This document shows positions 7,714 through 16,456 of a stretch of 64,000 bases of DNA, piece by piece. Source of the DNA: Vulcanimicrobium sp035943995 (GTDB lineage: Bacteria > Vulcanimicrobiota > Vulcanimicrobiia > Vulcanimicrobiales > Vulcanimicrobiaceae). Positions within the stretch are counted from its first letter, which is position 1, and every line of letters starts with the position of its first letter. Where the stretch lies: contig DASZBS010000053.1 in assembly GCA_035943995.1 (NCBI GenBank), positions 13,183-77,182 on the forward strand. The letters run 5' to 3'. The translations under genes and the position numbers were made by a program. The notes under the pieces were generated by a model. It made no database searches. It was not told where the DNA came from and saw only the letters and a list, made by a program, of their open reading frames with translations.

Positions 7714-8556
7714 GTGACGCACGCGTTCAACGTGTTCGGGCTGTCGACCGGGCAGTTCGAGACGATGCTGCTCGTGCTCGTGCGCGTATCGGCGATGCTG
7801 TTTTTGGTGCCGATCTTCTCGCAGACGCAGATCCCGCGGATGGTGCGCTTCGGGCTCGGGCTGCTGCTCGCGTTCGTCATCGTGCGCACCGTGCCGCCGA
7901 TGGCGCCGCTGGGCGGGCTGGGGATGCTGGCGGTTGCGGTCCTCGCGCAGGTGTTCATCGGGCTCGTGTTCGGGTTCGTCGCGTTCCTGCTGTTCACCGG
8001 GATCCAGTTCGCCGGCGAGATCATCGACATCCAGATCGGCTTCGCGGTGGTGAACATCATCAACCCGCTGACGTCGCAAAGCGTCACCGTGATCGGCGAG
8101 TTCCAGCTCGCGCTGGCGACGCTGCTGTACCTCGCCGCCGACGCGCACCACGCGCTCATCGCGGGGATCGCGGGCTCGTTCCAGCTCGTGCCGCTGCCGT
8201 TCGCCGGTGCGCCGGAGCTCGTGGCCGGCGACGTCGTGCGCTTTTTCGCGCAGGCGCTGTTCATCGTGTTCCAGATCGCGGCCCCGGTCGCGGTCGCGCT
8301 GTTCTTGGTCAACGTGATGCTCGGCCTGATGGCGCGCGTCGCGCCGCAGATGAACGTGTTCGTCGTCGGCTTTCCGATTCAGATCACCGTCGGGTTTATC
8401 ATGCTGATCGTCTCGCTGCCGCTGCTCGGCGCGGTGTTTCCGTCGCTGATCGACACGTCCACGCACCAGCTCGACACGATCCTGCGCGCGATGGGCACCC
8501 CTTCGACAAGCTCAGGGCAGGCTTCGCCGTCACCGCTGCCGAGCCCGGCGCCGTAG
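7714..8556 (+). CDS. fliR: FliR, flagellar export gate protein, with a repeat-encoded C-terminal tail
   Basis: 280 aa with about six transmembrane helices and FliR signatures ('FSQTQIPRMVRFGL', 'GEIIDIQIGFAVVNIINP', 'GLMARVAPQMNVFVVGFP'). The family normally ends soon after the last helix. Here about 20 extra residues, rich in Ser, Thr and Pro (from 'GTPSTSSGQA' on), follow 'LDTILRAM' and are encoded by a copy of the REP-like repeat at 8494-8520. The tail is probably unstructured and tolerated. GTG start. Confidence 0.93.
   Translation: MTHAFNVFGLSTGQFETMLLVLVRVSAMLFLVPIFSQTQIPRMVRFGLGLLLAFVIVRTVPPMAPLGGLGMLAVAVLAQVFIGLVFGFVAFLLFTGIQFAGEIIDIQIGFAVVNIINPLTSQSVTVIGEFQLALATLLYLAADAHHALIAGIAGSFQLVPLPFAGAPELVAGDVVRFFAQALFIVFQIAAPVAVALFLVNVMLGLMARVAPQMNVFVVGFPIQITVGFIMLIVSLPLLGAVFPSLIDTSTHQLDTILRAMGTPSTSSGQASPSPLPSPAP
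8494..8520 (+). repeat. REP-like repeat copy 1, inside the fliR 3' end
   Basis: Contains the core CTTCGACAAGCTCAGGG, an inverted, slightly altered copy of the element also found at 35415-35475, 40411-40436, 42291-42312, 47550-47579 and 59785-59814. It is in frame with fliR and encodes part of its extra C-terminal tail. Confidence 0.8.
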
Positions 8557-8560
8557 CGCG

Positions 8561-9628
8561 ATGGCTCGCCCCGACGCCACCGAAAAGGCCACACCCAAAC
8601 GCAAACGCGAGGCCCGCCAGCGCGGGCAGGTCCCGCGTTCGCACGACATCGGCGGCTCGGCGATCTTTCTCGCGATCGTCATCTCATTGCACATCGGCTT
8701 CCTCGCCGCGATCGATGCGGGTGCGCAGGCGTTCACCGTCGCGCTGACCCACGCGGGCTCGCACGAGGACCTGACGATCCGCTCGATCGGCGGGCTGTTC
8801 CTGCGCTCGATCATGCCGTACTCGCCGCTGCTGGCGATGGCGTTCGCGTCGGGCGTCGTGCTGGCCGTCGTCGCGAATGTGCTGCAGTTCGGTCTGCTGT
8901 TCTCCCCGCAGCTCATCGTGCCGAAGTTCAGCAAGCTCAACCCCGCCAGCGGGCTCAAGCGCATTTTCTTTTCGCCGCAGACGCTGGTGCAGCTCGCGAA
9001 GCAGCTGCTCAAGCTCGGCATCGTGGTGATGATCTGCTGGTTCGGCGTGAAGGACAACGTCACGATGCTCTACGCGCTCGCGCACGCGTCGCCGCACGAC
9101 ATCATCGTGACGGTCGAGGGCATCGTGTACGGGATCGGCGTGAAAGTCGGCATGCTGCTGCTCGTGCTCGGGCTCGCGGACTACATCTGGGAGAAGCGCC
9201 GCCTGGAGCAGTCGCTGAAGATGACCAAGACCGAGGTCAAGGACGAGCACAAGCAATCCGAAGGCAACCCGGAAGCGAAGCAGGCGTTGCGCAACCGCCA
9301 GCGCCAGATGGCGCGCCGGCGCATGATGGCCGCGGTCCCCAAGGCGACGGTCGTCGTGACGAACCCGACCCACTACGCGGTCGCGCTGATGTGGGACGAC
9401 CTCAAGATGGACGCGCCCGTGCTGGTCGCCAAAGGGGCGGACCTGATCGCGAAGCACATCCGCGAGCTCGCCGAAGAGCACGACGTGCCGATCCTGGAGA
9501 ACCCGCCGCTCGCGCGCACGCTTTACGCGAAGGTCGAGCTGGACTCACCGGTCCCGCCCGACCTGTACGCAGCCGTCGCCCAGGTGATTGCGTTCGTCTA
9601 CAAGCTCAAGAACAAGACGATCGCGTAG
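8561..9628 (+). CDS. flhB: FlhB, flagellar export switch protein
   Basis: 355 aa. The N-terminus is Lys/Arg-rich and starts in the FlhB way ('EKATPKRKREARQRGQV'). Four transmembrane helices follow, then a cytoplasmic domain with the autocleavage site NPTH (N268). Self-cleavage between N and P switches export from hook to filament substrates. 'LEQSLKMTKTEVKDEHKQSE' and 'RMMAAVPKATVVVTNPTHYA' are textbook FlhB. It is convergent with the lipoprotein gene on the other strand, with only 3 bp between stop codons and no evident terminator. Confidence 0.96.
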   Translation: MARPDATEKATPKRKREARQRGQVPRSHDIGGSAIFLAIVISLHIGFLAAIDAGAQAFTVALTHAGSHEDLTIRSIGGLFLRSIMPYSPLLAMAFASGVVLAVVANVLQFGLLFSPQLIVPKFSKLNPASGLKRIFFSPQTLVQLAKQLLKLGIVVMICWFGVKDNVTMLYALAHASPHDIIVTVEGIVYGIGVKVGMLLLVLGLADYIWEKRRLEQSLKMTKTEVKDEHKQSEGNPEAKQALRNRQRQMARRRMMAAVPKATVVVTNPTHYAVALMWDDLKMDAPVLVAKGADLIAKHIRELAEEHDVPILENPPLARTLYAKVELDSPVPPDLYAAVAQVIAFVYKLKNKTIA

Positions 9629-9631
9629 CGA

Positions 9632-10573
9632 TCAGCTTCCGAAGCACCGAAACCCTCGCGTGCTGAGCGTACCGTTCGAATAGTTGCTCGAGTTGTACGT
9701 CAGCCCGGATGCATAGGTCGCGTTCGGGTGGGTGCCGGCGCTCGCCGTAAACGTGACGAGGCCGCCGCTACCCGACGTGCACGTGACGTTGAACGTCTGC
9801 GAGCCGTTGATCGCCGGCGGCGTGGTTTGCGAGATCGGCGTGAACGTGAGGATGCCGCTCGGCGACGCCGTGATCGTCACCGGTCCGTTGTCGTAGGTGG
9901 CGCCCGGCAGGACGATTTGCCCGGAGCGCGCGTCTTGGATCTCGTATCCGATCGTCGCGGTCTGGTTGAACGAGGCGGTCTGCGACCCGAACCACTGCGC
10001 GATGTCGGCAACGCCCAGCAGCGTGATCGTCTGCGCAGGGTTGGTGCCCGCGATGGCCGTCATGGACAACTCGCCTTCGGAAAGGATGAGGCCCGTGAAC
10101 GTTGGTGGCGTACCTGTGTCCTGCACGGACCGCTGCACGCTTCCGGGCAGCACCACGCCACCCTGCAGTTCACCGTACGCCGTCAGGCCGAACGTGTGCG
10201 GCCCGGGTACCGTCGTGACGGTGAGGGTGCAGGTCATCGCCAGGCTCCCTTTGACGCAGTCGCCGGGTGCGACCGTCGTGCTTCCGGATTTCGCGTACAG
10301 CGTCGAAAACGCCGGACCGGGCGTGACGAACAAGTTGCCGACGTACAGCAGCGTCGGTCCGTCGTAGACCGCGAGCGCCATCGTCCCGTCGGAGACATAG
10401 CGCGCTGCTCGTGCGGTGGAGCTCGACGTCCGGTTCGGGATCGAGATCGCTAGCGACATCGTCGCCGTCGACGCCGGCGTGATCGCCGGCCCGGCGGGCG
10501 CGACGCCGCCGCCCCCGCCGCAACCCGCAGCCGCGAGGAGAAGCGCGAGCGCCGCGAGCCGTGCTGTCGTCAT
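9632..10573 (-). CDS. Lipoprotein of the IP...RYVS family (paralogue 1)
   Basis: 313 aa predicted lipoprotein with an N-terminal signal and lipobox ('LLLAAAGCGGGGG'). The mature part is Thr/Ser/Gly-rich and beta-like. It shares with the two upstream genes the pattern 'ISIPNRTSSSTARAARYVS', a 'CTLTVTTVPGPHTFGL' strand, a 'LSEGELSMTAIAGTNPAQTI' block, and the end 'GTHPNATYASGLTYNSSNY'. Start chosen at ATG 10573 (GGAG six bases upstream) rather than the ATG at 10585 that overlaps the previous stop. Function unknown; the cell-surface or periplasmic location is inferred from the lipobox. Confidence 0.8.
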   Translation of the reverse strand: MTTARLAALALLLAAAGCGGGGGVAPAGPAITPASTATMSLAISIPNRTSSSTARAARYVSDGTMALAVYDGPTLLYVGNLFVTPGPAFSTLYAKSGSTTVAPGDCVKGSLAMTCTLTVTTVPGPHTFGLTAYGELQGGVVLPGSVQRSVQDTGTPPTFTGLILSEGELSMTAIAGTNPAQTITLLGVADIAQWFGSQTASFNQTATIGYEIQDARSGQIVLPGATYDNGPVTITASPSGILTFTPISQTTPPAINGSQTFNVTCTSGSGGLVTFTASAGTHPNATYASGLTYNSSNYSNGTLSTRGFRCFGS

Positions 10574-10584
10574 CTTCGTCTCCA

Positions 10585-11586
10585 TTACTGGACCGTAATC
10601 GGGATCGTTGCCGTAGCCGGATCGCACGTGAAGGGGATCGTCGCGATCACCGCCGCCGAGTAATTGCTCGCCGAGTACGTGAGCCCCGAAGCGTACGCGG
10701 TGTTCGGGTGCGTGCCGGCATTGAACGAGATCGTCACCGTGCCGCCCGACCCGTTGACGCACGTGACCGTGAAGTTCTGATCGCCGACTGCGGCAGGCGG
10801 CGTAGAAATCGAGGTCGGGGCGATCGTCACGATGCCCGCCGGAGACGCTGTGATGGTGATCGGGCCGTTGTCGTACGAGCTGCCGGGTTGCACGATCTGC
10901 GAGTTCGTCGAGTCCTGGATCCGGTATCCGTACGTCGTCACGGAATTGAACGCGGCCTCCGAGAGGCCCGCGTCAATCACCTTGTCCGCGACTCCCAGCA
11001 ACGTGAGCGTTTGCGCGGGGTTGGCGCCCGGGTTGAGGTTCACGGACAGCTCGCCCTCGGACGAGATGACGCCGCGAAACGCGGGCGGCGTCCCGGTGTC
11101 CGAAACCGTTCGGCTCGCGGACTGCGCCTGGGCCCCCTGGCTCGACGGATACACCACCATGTCGAACTTGTGCGCACCGATTGTCGACGTGATCGTCAGC
11201 GTGCACGTCGCTTCGCTATTCGTGAACGTACACGACCCGGGTGCTATCGTCGTGCTGCCCGACTTCGCATACACGGTCGTGAATTGCGTCCCGCTGTCAA
11301 GGGAGAGGTTCGCCACGTACACCAGCGTCGCGCCGTCGTAAATCGCAATCGCGGCCGCGCTTGGCGAGAAGAATTGCGGGCTGCGCGCCGTGGCCGACGT
11401 TTTGTTACGTGGGATCGCGAGCGTCATCGGGAACTGCCCGAGCGCTTGCGGCGCATTCGTCGGAGCAGCGGTCGCGAACGGAATTGCCTGCGCGGTGGGC
11501 GCGCCGGCGCTCGTCGACGATCCGCCGCCGCCGCATGCGGCGAGCACGAGCGTCGAGGCGAGTGCTGCGAGGTGTCGTGCGTTCAT
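10585..11586 (-). CDS. Lipoprotein of the IP...RYVS family (paralogue 2)
   Basis: 333 aa if started at the third of three consecutive ATGs (11592, 11589, 11586); the third has GAG at a normal distance. Lipobox 'LVLAACGGGG'. The family motif reads 'MTLAIPRNKTSATARSPQFFS', followed by 'CTLTITSTIGAHKFDMVVY', 'SSEGELSVNLNPGANPAQTL' and 'GTHPNTAYASGLTYSASNY'. It is clearly a duplicate of the genes on both sides. The function is unknown. The repeated pattern 'YDNGPITITASPAGI' suggests an immunoglobulin-like or similar beta-sandwich fold, but I cannot assign a family. Confidence 0.8.
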   Translation of the reverse strand: MNARHLAALASTLVLAACGGGGSSTSAGAPTAQAIPFATAAPTNAPQALGQFPMTLAIPRNKTSATARSPQFFSPSAAAIAIYDGATLVYVANLSLDSGTQFTTVYAKSGSTTIAPGSCTFTNSEATCTLTITSTIGAHKFDMVVYPSSQGAQAQSASRTVSDTGTPPAFRGVISSEGELSVNLNPGANPAQTLTLLGVADKVIDAGLSEAAFNSVTTYGYRIQDSTNSQIVQPGSSYDNGPITITASPAGIVTIAPTSISTPPAAVGDQNFTVTCVNGSGGTVTISFNAGTHPNTAYASGLTYSASNYSAAVIATIPFTCDPATATIPITVQ

Positions 11587-11598
11587 CATCATGCTCGA

Positions 11599-12618
11599 TT
11601 ACTGGACGGTGACGGGGAGGGTGGCCGAGTTCGGCACGCATTGCAGCGTCGTCGTGCCGATGGTCCCGGTCGGATAGTTGGTCGCCGAGTACGTGAGGCC
11701 CGACGCATACGTCGCGTTCGGCTTGGTTTTCGCCGAGGCGGTGAACGTTGCCGTACCGTTGTTCTGGCACGTGACGCTGAACGACTGCGCTCCGGCCGCC
11801 GCGGGCGGCGTGCTCTGGGAGACCGCCGTCATCGTCACGATGTTGCCGCCGTCGGTCTCGGCGATCGTGACCGGCCCGTTATCATAGTCGCCGGGCTGCA
11901 CGATCTGGTATCCGCCGGTAACGGCGTTCGACGAGTCGTTGATCGTGTAATTGACCGTGTAACTCGTCCCGATGATCCCGACCAGCGGTCCGGTGCCGTT
12001 CAGCCGCAGCGTCAGGCCCGCTACGCCCATGTTGGCGCGATCGGCGACGCCGAGCGGGTTGATCGTCTGACCGGGGTTCGTCCCGGCGACGAGCGTGACG
12101 CTGAGCTCGCCTTCGGCGAGGATCACGCCGGCGAACGTCGGGATCGTCCCAACGTCGTCGGGCGAGCGCGCGAGAGCTCCGGTCTGCTGCGTCCCCTGCG
12201 AAACCGGATAGGTGACGACGCCGAACGTATGCGCGCCGATCGTCGTCGCGATCGTCAGCGTGCACGTCTGCGACGACGAACTCGCGACGCATGAGCCGGA
12301 GGTGACGGTGGTGGTCCCCGTCTTCCCGTAGACCGTTGTGAACTGAGTCGTCGTCGACGAATAGTTGCCGACGTAGATCAGCGTCGCGCCGTCGTACGCG
12401 GCGACTGACGCCGTGCCGGGCGACACGTACCGCGGCGCTCGAGCCGTCGACGTACTCTGGATAGGTTTGTTCGGAATCACGAAGCTCAGCGGAAACGTCG
12501 CCGTTGACGGTACGACCGGGCCGGCGATCGGCGCCACCGGCGCGCCGCTGCTTCCACCGCCGGAACAGCCGCCGAGCGCGAGTGCCGTCGCGAGTGGGAC
12601 GAGATATCGAGCTCTCAT
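11599..12618 (-). CDS. Lipoprotein of the IP...RYVS family (paralogue 3)
   Basis: 339 aa. Lipobox 'LALGGCSGGG' after a short basic start (MRAR...). The start at 12618 was chosen because an upstream in-frame ATG (12651) would put 11 unneeded residues before the signal peptide, and AAGGG precedes 12618. The motif reads 'LSFVIPNKPIQSTSTARAPRYVS', here in slightly expanded form, then 'CTLTIATTIGAHTFGVVTY', 'LAEGELSVTLVAGTNPGQTI' and 'KTKPNATYASGLTYSATNY'. First of the three lipoproteins downstream of the beta-barrel gene; the four appear to be one transcription unit. Confidence 0.8.
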   Translation of the reverse strand: MRARYLVPLATALALGGCSGGGSSGAPVAPIAGPVVPSTATFPLSFVIPNKPIQSTSTARAPRYVSPGTASVAAYDGATLIYVGNYSSTTTQFTTVYGKTGTTTVTSGSCVASSSSQTCTLTIATTIGAHTFGVVTYPVSQGTQQTGALARSPDDVGTIPTFAGVILAEGELSVTLVAGTNPGQTINPLGVADRANMGVAGLTLRLNGTGPLVGIIGTSYTVNYTINDSSNAVTGGYQIVQPGDYDNGPVTIAETDGGNIVTMTAVSQSTPPAAAGAQSFSVTCQNNGTATFTASAKTKPNATYASGLTYSATNYPTGTIGTTTLQCVPNSATLPVTVQ

Positions 12619-12654
12619 GAGGCCCTTTCTGACGGGGACGACACCCTGCACTGG

Positions 12655-14082
12655 TTAGAAGTGGATGCCGATCCCGGCATACGGCGCGTTCACGGTCGTG
12701 TTGGACGGCGCGTTCGTGCGCGCGGTCGCGCGCTCGCCGGCGACCCCGGCGTCCACGAACAGCGTGCTGCCGAGCTTGAGGGTCGCGCCCGCGCGATATT
12801 TCCAGTAGGCGTACGTCAGCGGGATGGACTGACCGGACAGCGGCCCCAGCAGCGTCGTGGTCGGATACGTGTAGTTGCCGGAGATCCGGGGGTAGTACCA
12901 CACGCTGCCTTCGAGCGACACCGGCTGCTCGAGATCGGGCAGCTTCGACAACCCGACGCCGGCGCCGGACAGACGCGGGAGGCCGAGGTAGTTGTACGAT
13001 TTGGTGAGGTACCCGACGCCGAGGTACACGCGCGGATCGAAGACCTTGAAGCCGAGCCGGACGTCGCCTTCGTCCTCCTGCGCCGTCAGCGCCGGGACGT
13101 AGGCCTGTCCCAGGCCGTTGAACGCGATGATCTGCTGGAAGCCGACGACCGTGACGCAGCCCTGGTCGGTCGTCGACGGGCAGTTCCCGGTCTGGTAGAC
13201 CTGGTTCCCGACGACCGTTCCGCAGCCGGTCAGCCCCGGCGTTCCCGGCGCGCAGACGCCGACGGTCTGCTGCGCCGTGTGCGGGTAGCGATAGTGCCGG
13301 TAGTCGCCTTCGAGCATCGCCGGCAGGCCGAACAGCGGAAACTCGATCGCGCCGCGCAGCGCGTACGAGCCCGTCGCGGTGTTGCCCGGGCTGATCTCGT
13401 TGTAGACCTTCGGTGAGATGAGGTAGTCGCCGGCGACAAACGCTTCGGAGCGGACGGGGCGGGGCGAGGGCGTCGGGCTCGGCGTGGGAGCAGGCGTCGC
13501 GGTCGGCGGCGGGACCGGCGCCGGCGGGTTCGTCGGCACCGGCGTGGCGGGCGGCGGCGCGGGCACCGGTGAGGCGAGCACGCGCACGACAACGACGCGC
13601 CGGTCGGGGATCCATTGGACGTAGGCGCCCATGGCCTCGGAGATCACGCGCACCGGCACCACGACGGTGCCGCGGTAGATCGCCGGCGCGACGTCGAGCG
13701 GGCGGTTCTCGCCGTTCACGACGACGACGGACTTGCCGAGGGTCACCTTGACGTCGGATCCGGGCTTCGAGACGTCGGCTGTGTGCGTTGCCTCATCCCA
13801 CGAAACCGTCGCGCCGAGCTGCTCGAACATCGACCGCAGCGGCACCAGGATCACGCCGTTGCGGACCAGCGCGGCGAGGACGCGCCCGGAGCGCAGCATG
13901 TCCGGCTTGGCGTAGACGTGCTGGTCGTTGAAGAAGATCGGGATCTCGCCCGACGGCGGGCTTCCGAAGGCCGCGGGCGGCGGCGCGGACTGCGCGCTCC
14001 CGGGCGCGGCCGACCCGAGTACGCTCGTCAGAGCGAGCGCCACGGTTGTGCCGAATCGTGCGAAGGAATGACGAGGGCCCAC
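12655..14082 (-). CDS. Copper-amine-oxidase-N-like domain fused to an outer-membrane beta-barrel
   Basis: 475 aa from GTG 14082, just after AGGAGG; a longer reading from TTG 14097 would place that ribosome site inside the gene. Signal peptide (ends about 'PGSAQS'). Residues about 45-165 match the two-unit copper-amine-oxidase N-terminal/stalk domain ('VILVPLRSMFEQLGATVSWDE', then 'GTVVVPVRVISEAMGAYVQW'), a peptidoglycan-associated, non-catalytic fold in secreted bacterial proteins. A Pro/Thr-rich linker (about 175-215) leads to about 250 residues of alternating strands ending in 'AGIGIHF', with a terminal Phe typical of outer-membrane barrels. Role unknown; it may link peptidoglycan and outer membrane. 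Divergent from flhA. Confidence 0.75.
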   Translation of the reverse strand: MGPRHSFARFGTTVALALTSVLGSAAPGSAQSAPPPAAFGSPPSGEIPIFFNDQHVYAKPDMLRSGRVLAALVRNGVILVPLRSMFEQLGATVSWDEATHTADVSKPGSDVKVTLGKSVVVVNGENRPLDVAPAIYRGTVVVPVRVISEAMGAYVQWIPDRRVVVVRVLASPVPAPPPATPVPTNPPAPVPPPTATPAPTPSPTPSPRPVRSEAFVAGDYLISPKVYNEISPGNTATGSYALRGAIEFPLFGLPAMLEGDYRHYRYPHTAQQTVGVCAPGTPGLTGCGTVVGNQVYQTGNCPSTTDQGCVTVVGFQQIIAFNGLGQAYVPALTAQEDEGDVRLGFKVFDPRVYLGVGYLTKSYNYLGLPRLSGAGVGLSKLPDLEQPVSLEGSVWYYPRISGNYTYPTTTLLGPLSGQSIPLTYAYWKYRAGATLKLGSTLFVDAGVAGERATARTNAPSNTTVNAPYAGIGIHF

Positions 14083-14308
14083 GAAACCTCCTCGCAAAAC
14101 CGAACACCGCTTCGGCCGAAGTGAATGTCTGGAAATGGTTGCCCCGCCGCACCGCGCCGCGCCCTGTGCCTTCGGGCCCTAGGATGACGGGCCGTCCGAC
14201 TCAGCGGACGGTGGGTTTGATGGCCCAGGGCGCCGAGCCCGATCCTTGCGGCCTCACGGCTCGCCTCGCTCCGGCCGATGATTGTACTAACGTGAGGACC
14301 GTCACCTA
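14083..14308. promoter_or_regulatory. Structured divergent intergenic region between the barrel gene and flhA
   Basis: 226 bp must hold promoters for the minus-strand cassette and possibly for flhA. It contains a perfect 7 bp hairpin, CCGTCCG/CGGACGG, nested in a GGGCC/GGCCC pair ('GGGCCGTCCG...GATGGCCC'). A further GC-rich tract can form several stems. I compared it by eye with c-di-GMP and similar riboswitch consensus cores and saw no match. I can name no convincing -35/-10 pair. Confidence 0.35.
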
Positions 14309-16453
14309 GTGGCAGCGGCCGTTCCCGCGCGCCCCAGCATCCTCGACCGGCTCGCCTCGACCTCCCACGCGTGGGTGGCCGCGGCATCGGTCGTGCTCGT
14401 CGTGCTGATGATCGTGCCGGTACCCCCGTGGGTTCTCGACATGCTGCTGTCGGTGAACATCACGCTGGCGCTGGTCATCCTGCTGGTGACGCTCTATACG
14501 GAGAACGCGCTGTCGTTCTCCGTGTTTCCGACGCTGCTGCTGATCGTCACGCTGTTCCGCCTGTCGCTCAACATCACCGGGACGCGCTCCATCCTTTTGC
14601 ACGGCTACGCGGGCCAGGTGATCGAAGCGTTCGGCAACGTGGTGGTCGGCGGCAACTACGCCGTGGGCATCGTGATCTTCGCGATCCTGATCATCATCCA
14701 GTTCGTCGTCATCACCAACGGCGCGGGACGCGTGGCCGAAGTCGCGGCGCGTTTCACGCTCGACGCGATGCCCGGCAAACAGCTCGCCGTCGACGCCGAC
14801 CTCAACGCCGGGCTCATCACCGAAGCCGAGGCGCGCCAGCGCCGTAAGGACATCCAGCGCGCGGCCGACTTCTACGGCGCGATGGACGGTGCGTCGAAGT
14901 TCGTGCGCGGCGACGCGGTCGCGGCCGTCATCATCGTGTTCGTCAACATCATCGGCGGCTTCGTCGTCGGGATGTTCCAACTGAAGCTGCCGCTGATCGA
15001 AGCGCTGCAGCGCTTCACGCTGCTGACGATCGGTGAAGGCATCGTCACGCAGATCCCGGCGCTGCTCATCTCGACGGCCACCGGCATCATCGTCACCCGC
15101 GCCGCGTCGGAAGGCTCGTTCGGCCACGACCTCACGCGCCAGCTCGTGCAAGAGCCGCGCGCGCTCGCGATCGGCGGCGGACTGCTCATCCTGTTCGGCA
15201 TGTTCGGTCTGCCGCCGTTGTTCATGCTGCCGATGGCGGCGGTGCTGCTCGCGCTCGCGTATCGCGGGCGCAAGCTCGCGAACGCCGCTGCGGCTAAAGC
15301 TGGTCCCGGAGCGAAGGCGATCGCGGGCCAGCCCGGTGCGCACGGCATCGCGGGTTCGACGTCGCAGGCTGCCGTCAAACCGGCGGAGTCCGTGGTGCCG
15401 CTGCTGTCGTACGATCCGATGGAACTGGAGATCGGCTTCGGCCTGATCCCGCTCGTCGACGTGTCGCAGGGCGGCGACCTGCTCGAGCGCATCACGATGA
15501 TCCGTCGCCACGCCGCGCGCGAGCTCGGCATCGTGGTGCCGCCTATCCGCGTGCGCGACAACTTGCAGCTCAAGCCGTCGACGTACGTCGTGAAGATCTA
15601 CGGGCTCGAGGTCACGCGCGCGGAAGTCATGGTGTCGCGCCTGCTCGCGATGAACCCCGGCACCGCGGTCAGCGGTATCGACGGGATCCCGACCACGGAG
15701 CCCGCGTTCAGTTTGCCGGCGCTGTGGGTCGCGGAGAGCGCGCGCGGCGACGCGGAGATGGCGGGCTACACCGTCATCGACCCGACGTCGGTCATCGCGA
15801 CGCACCTCACCGAGATCATCAAGACGCACGCGCCCGATCTACTGGGCCGCCAAGAAACGTCCGCGCTGCTCGACAACGTCAAGCAGCACTACCCGGTGGT
15901 CGTCGACGAGCTGATCCCCAACCTGCTGACCGTGGGCGAGGTGCAGCGCGTGCTGCAGAACCTGCTGCGCGAGCGCATCCCGATCCGCAACCTGCTGCTG
16001 ATCCTGGAGAACCTGGCCGACGGCGCGCGCGCGTCCAAAGACGTCGACTACCTCACCGAAAAAGTTCGCGCCGCCATGGCACGCCACATCTGCGCCGAGT
16101 ACTCCGAGAACGGCCTGCTATCGGTGATCACCGTCGACCCGCGGCTCGAGACGCTGCTGGGCGAAGCGGTGCGCCGCGGCGAGGACGCGTACGCGCTGCT
16201 CGATCCGGGGACGGTCGCGAAAATCTACGCGTCGCTGACCAAACGCATCACGGACGCGCAGCAGAGCGGCTTGCAGCCGATCGTGCTGACGTCGCCCGGC
16301 ACGCGCCTCGCGCTCAAGCGCCTCACCGAGCGCGCCGCGCCGTCGCTGGTGGTGCTCTCGTACAGCGAGATCGCGCCGGGCCTGCGCGTCGAGTCGATCG
16401 GCCAAGTCTCGACCACCGAAGAATCGCTCGAGCCCGTCGGGGCCGGGGTCTGA
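14309..16453 (+). CDS. flhA: FlhA, flagellar export gate protein
   Basis: 714 aa. Eight transmembrane helices in the N-terminal half with the FHIPEP signature region ('GRVAEVAARFTLDAMPGKQL', then 'DADLNAGLITEAEAR'). The C-terminal cytoplasmic domain (about 370-714) forms the nonameric ring that docks export chaperones. GTG start at 14309 with GAGG 11 bp upstream. It is separated from flhB by the minus-strand lipoprotein cassette, whereas the two genes are adjacent in most operons. The stop is 3 bp from the PilZ gene. Confidence 0.96.
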   Translation: MAAAVPARPSILDRLASTSHAWVAAASVVLVVLMIVPVPPWVLDMLLSVNITLALVILLVTLYTENALSFSVFPTLLLIVTLFRLSLNITGTRSILLHGYAGQVIEAFGNVVVGGNYAVGIVIFAILIIIQFVVITNGAGRVAEVAARFTLDAMPGKQLAVDADLNAGLITEAEARQRRKDIQRAADFYGAMDGASKFVRGDAVAAVIIVFVNIIGGFVVGMFQLKLPLIEALQRFTLLTIGEGIVTQIPALLISTATGIIVTRAASEGSFGHDLTRQLVQEPRALAIGGGLLILFGMFGLPPLFMLPMAAVLLALAYRGRKLANAAAAKAGPGAKAIAGQPGAHGIAGSTSQAAVKPAESVVPLLSYDPMELEIGFGLIPLVDVSQGGDLLERITMIRRHAARELGIVVPPIRVRDNLQLKPSTYVVKIYGLEVTRAEVMVSRLLAMNPGTAVSGIDGIPTTEPAFSLPALWVAESARGDAEMAGYTVIDPTSVIATHLTEIIKTHAPDLLGRQETSALLDNVKQHYPVVVDELIPNLLTVGEVQRVLQNLLRERIPIRNLLLILENLADGARASKDVDYLTEKVRAAMARHICAEYSENGLLSVITVDPRLETLLGEAVRRGEDAYALLDPGTVAKIYASLTKRITDAQQSGLQPIVLTSPGTRLALKRLTERAAPSLVVLSYSEIAPGLRVESIGQVSTTEESLEPVGAGV

Positions 16454-16456
16454 GCC

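Noticed and set aside
10561..12294. A 577-codon plus-strand frame across the lipoprotein cassette
   Set aside because: It is antisense to three clear lipoproteins with lipoboxes and ribosome sites; its translation is Arg-rich and without motifs.
14083..14308. Cyclic-di-GMP riboswitch before flhA
   Set aside because: Neither strand shows the conserved GEMM core elements; only generic GC-rich stems are seen.
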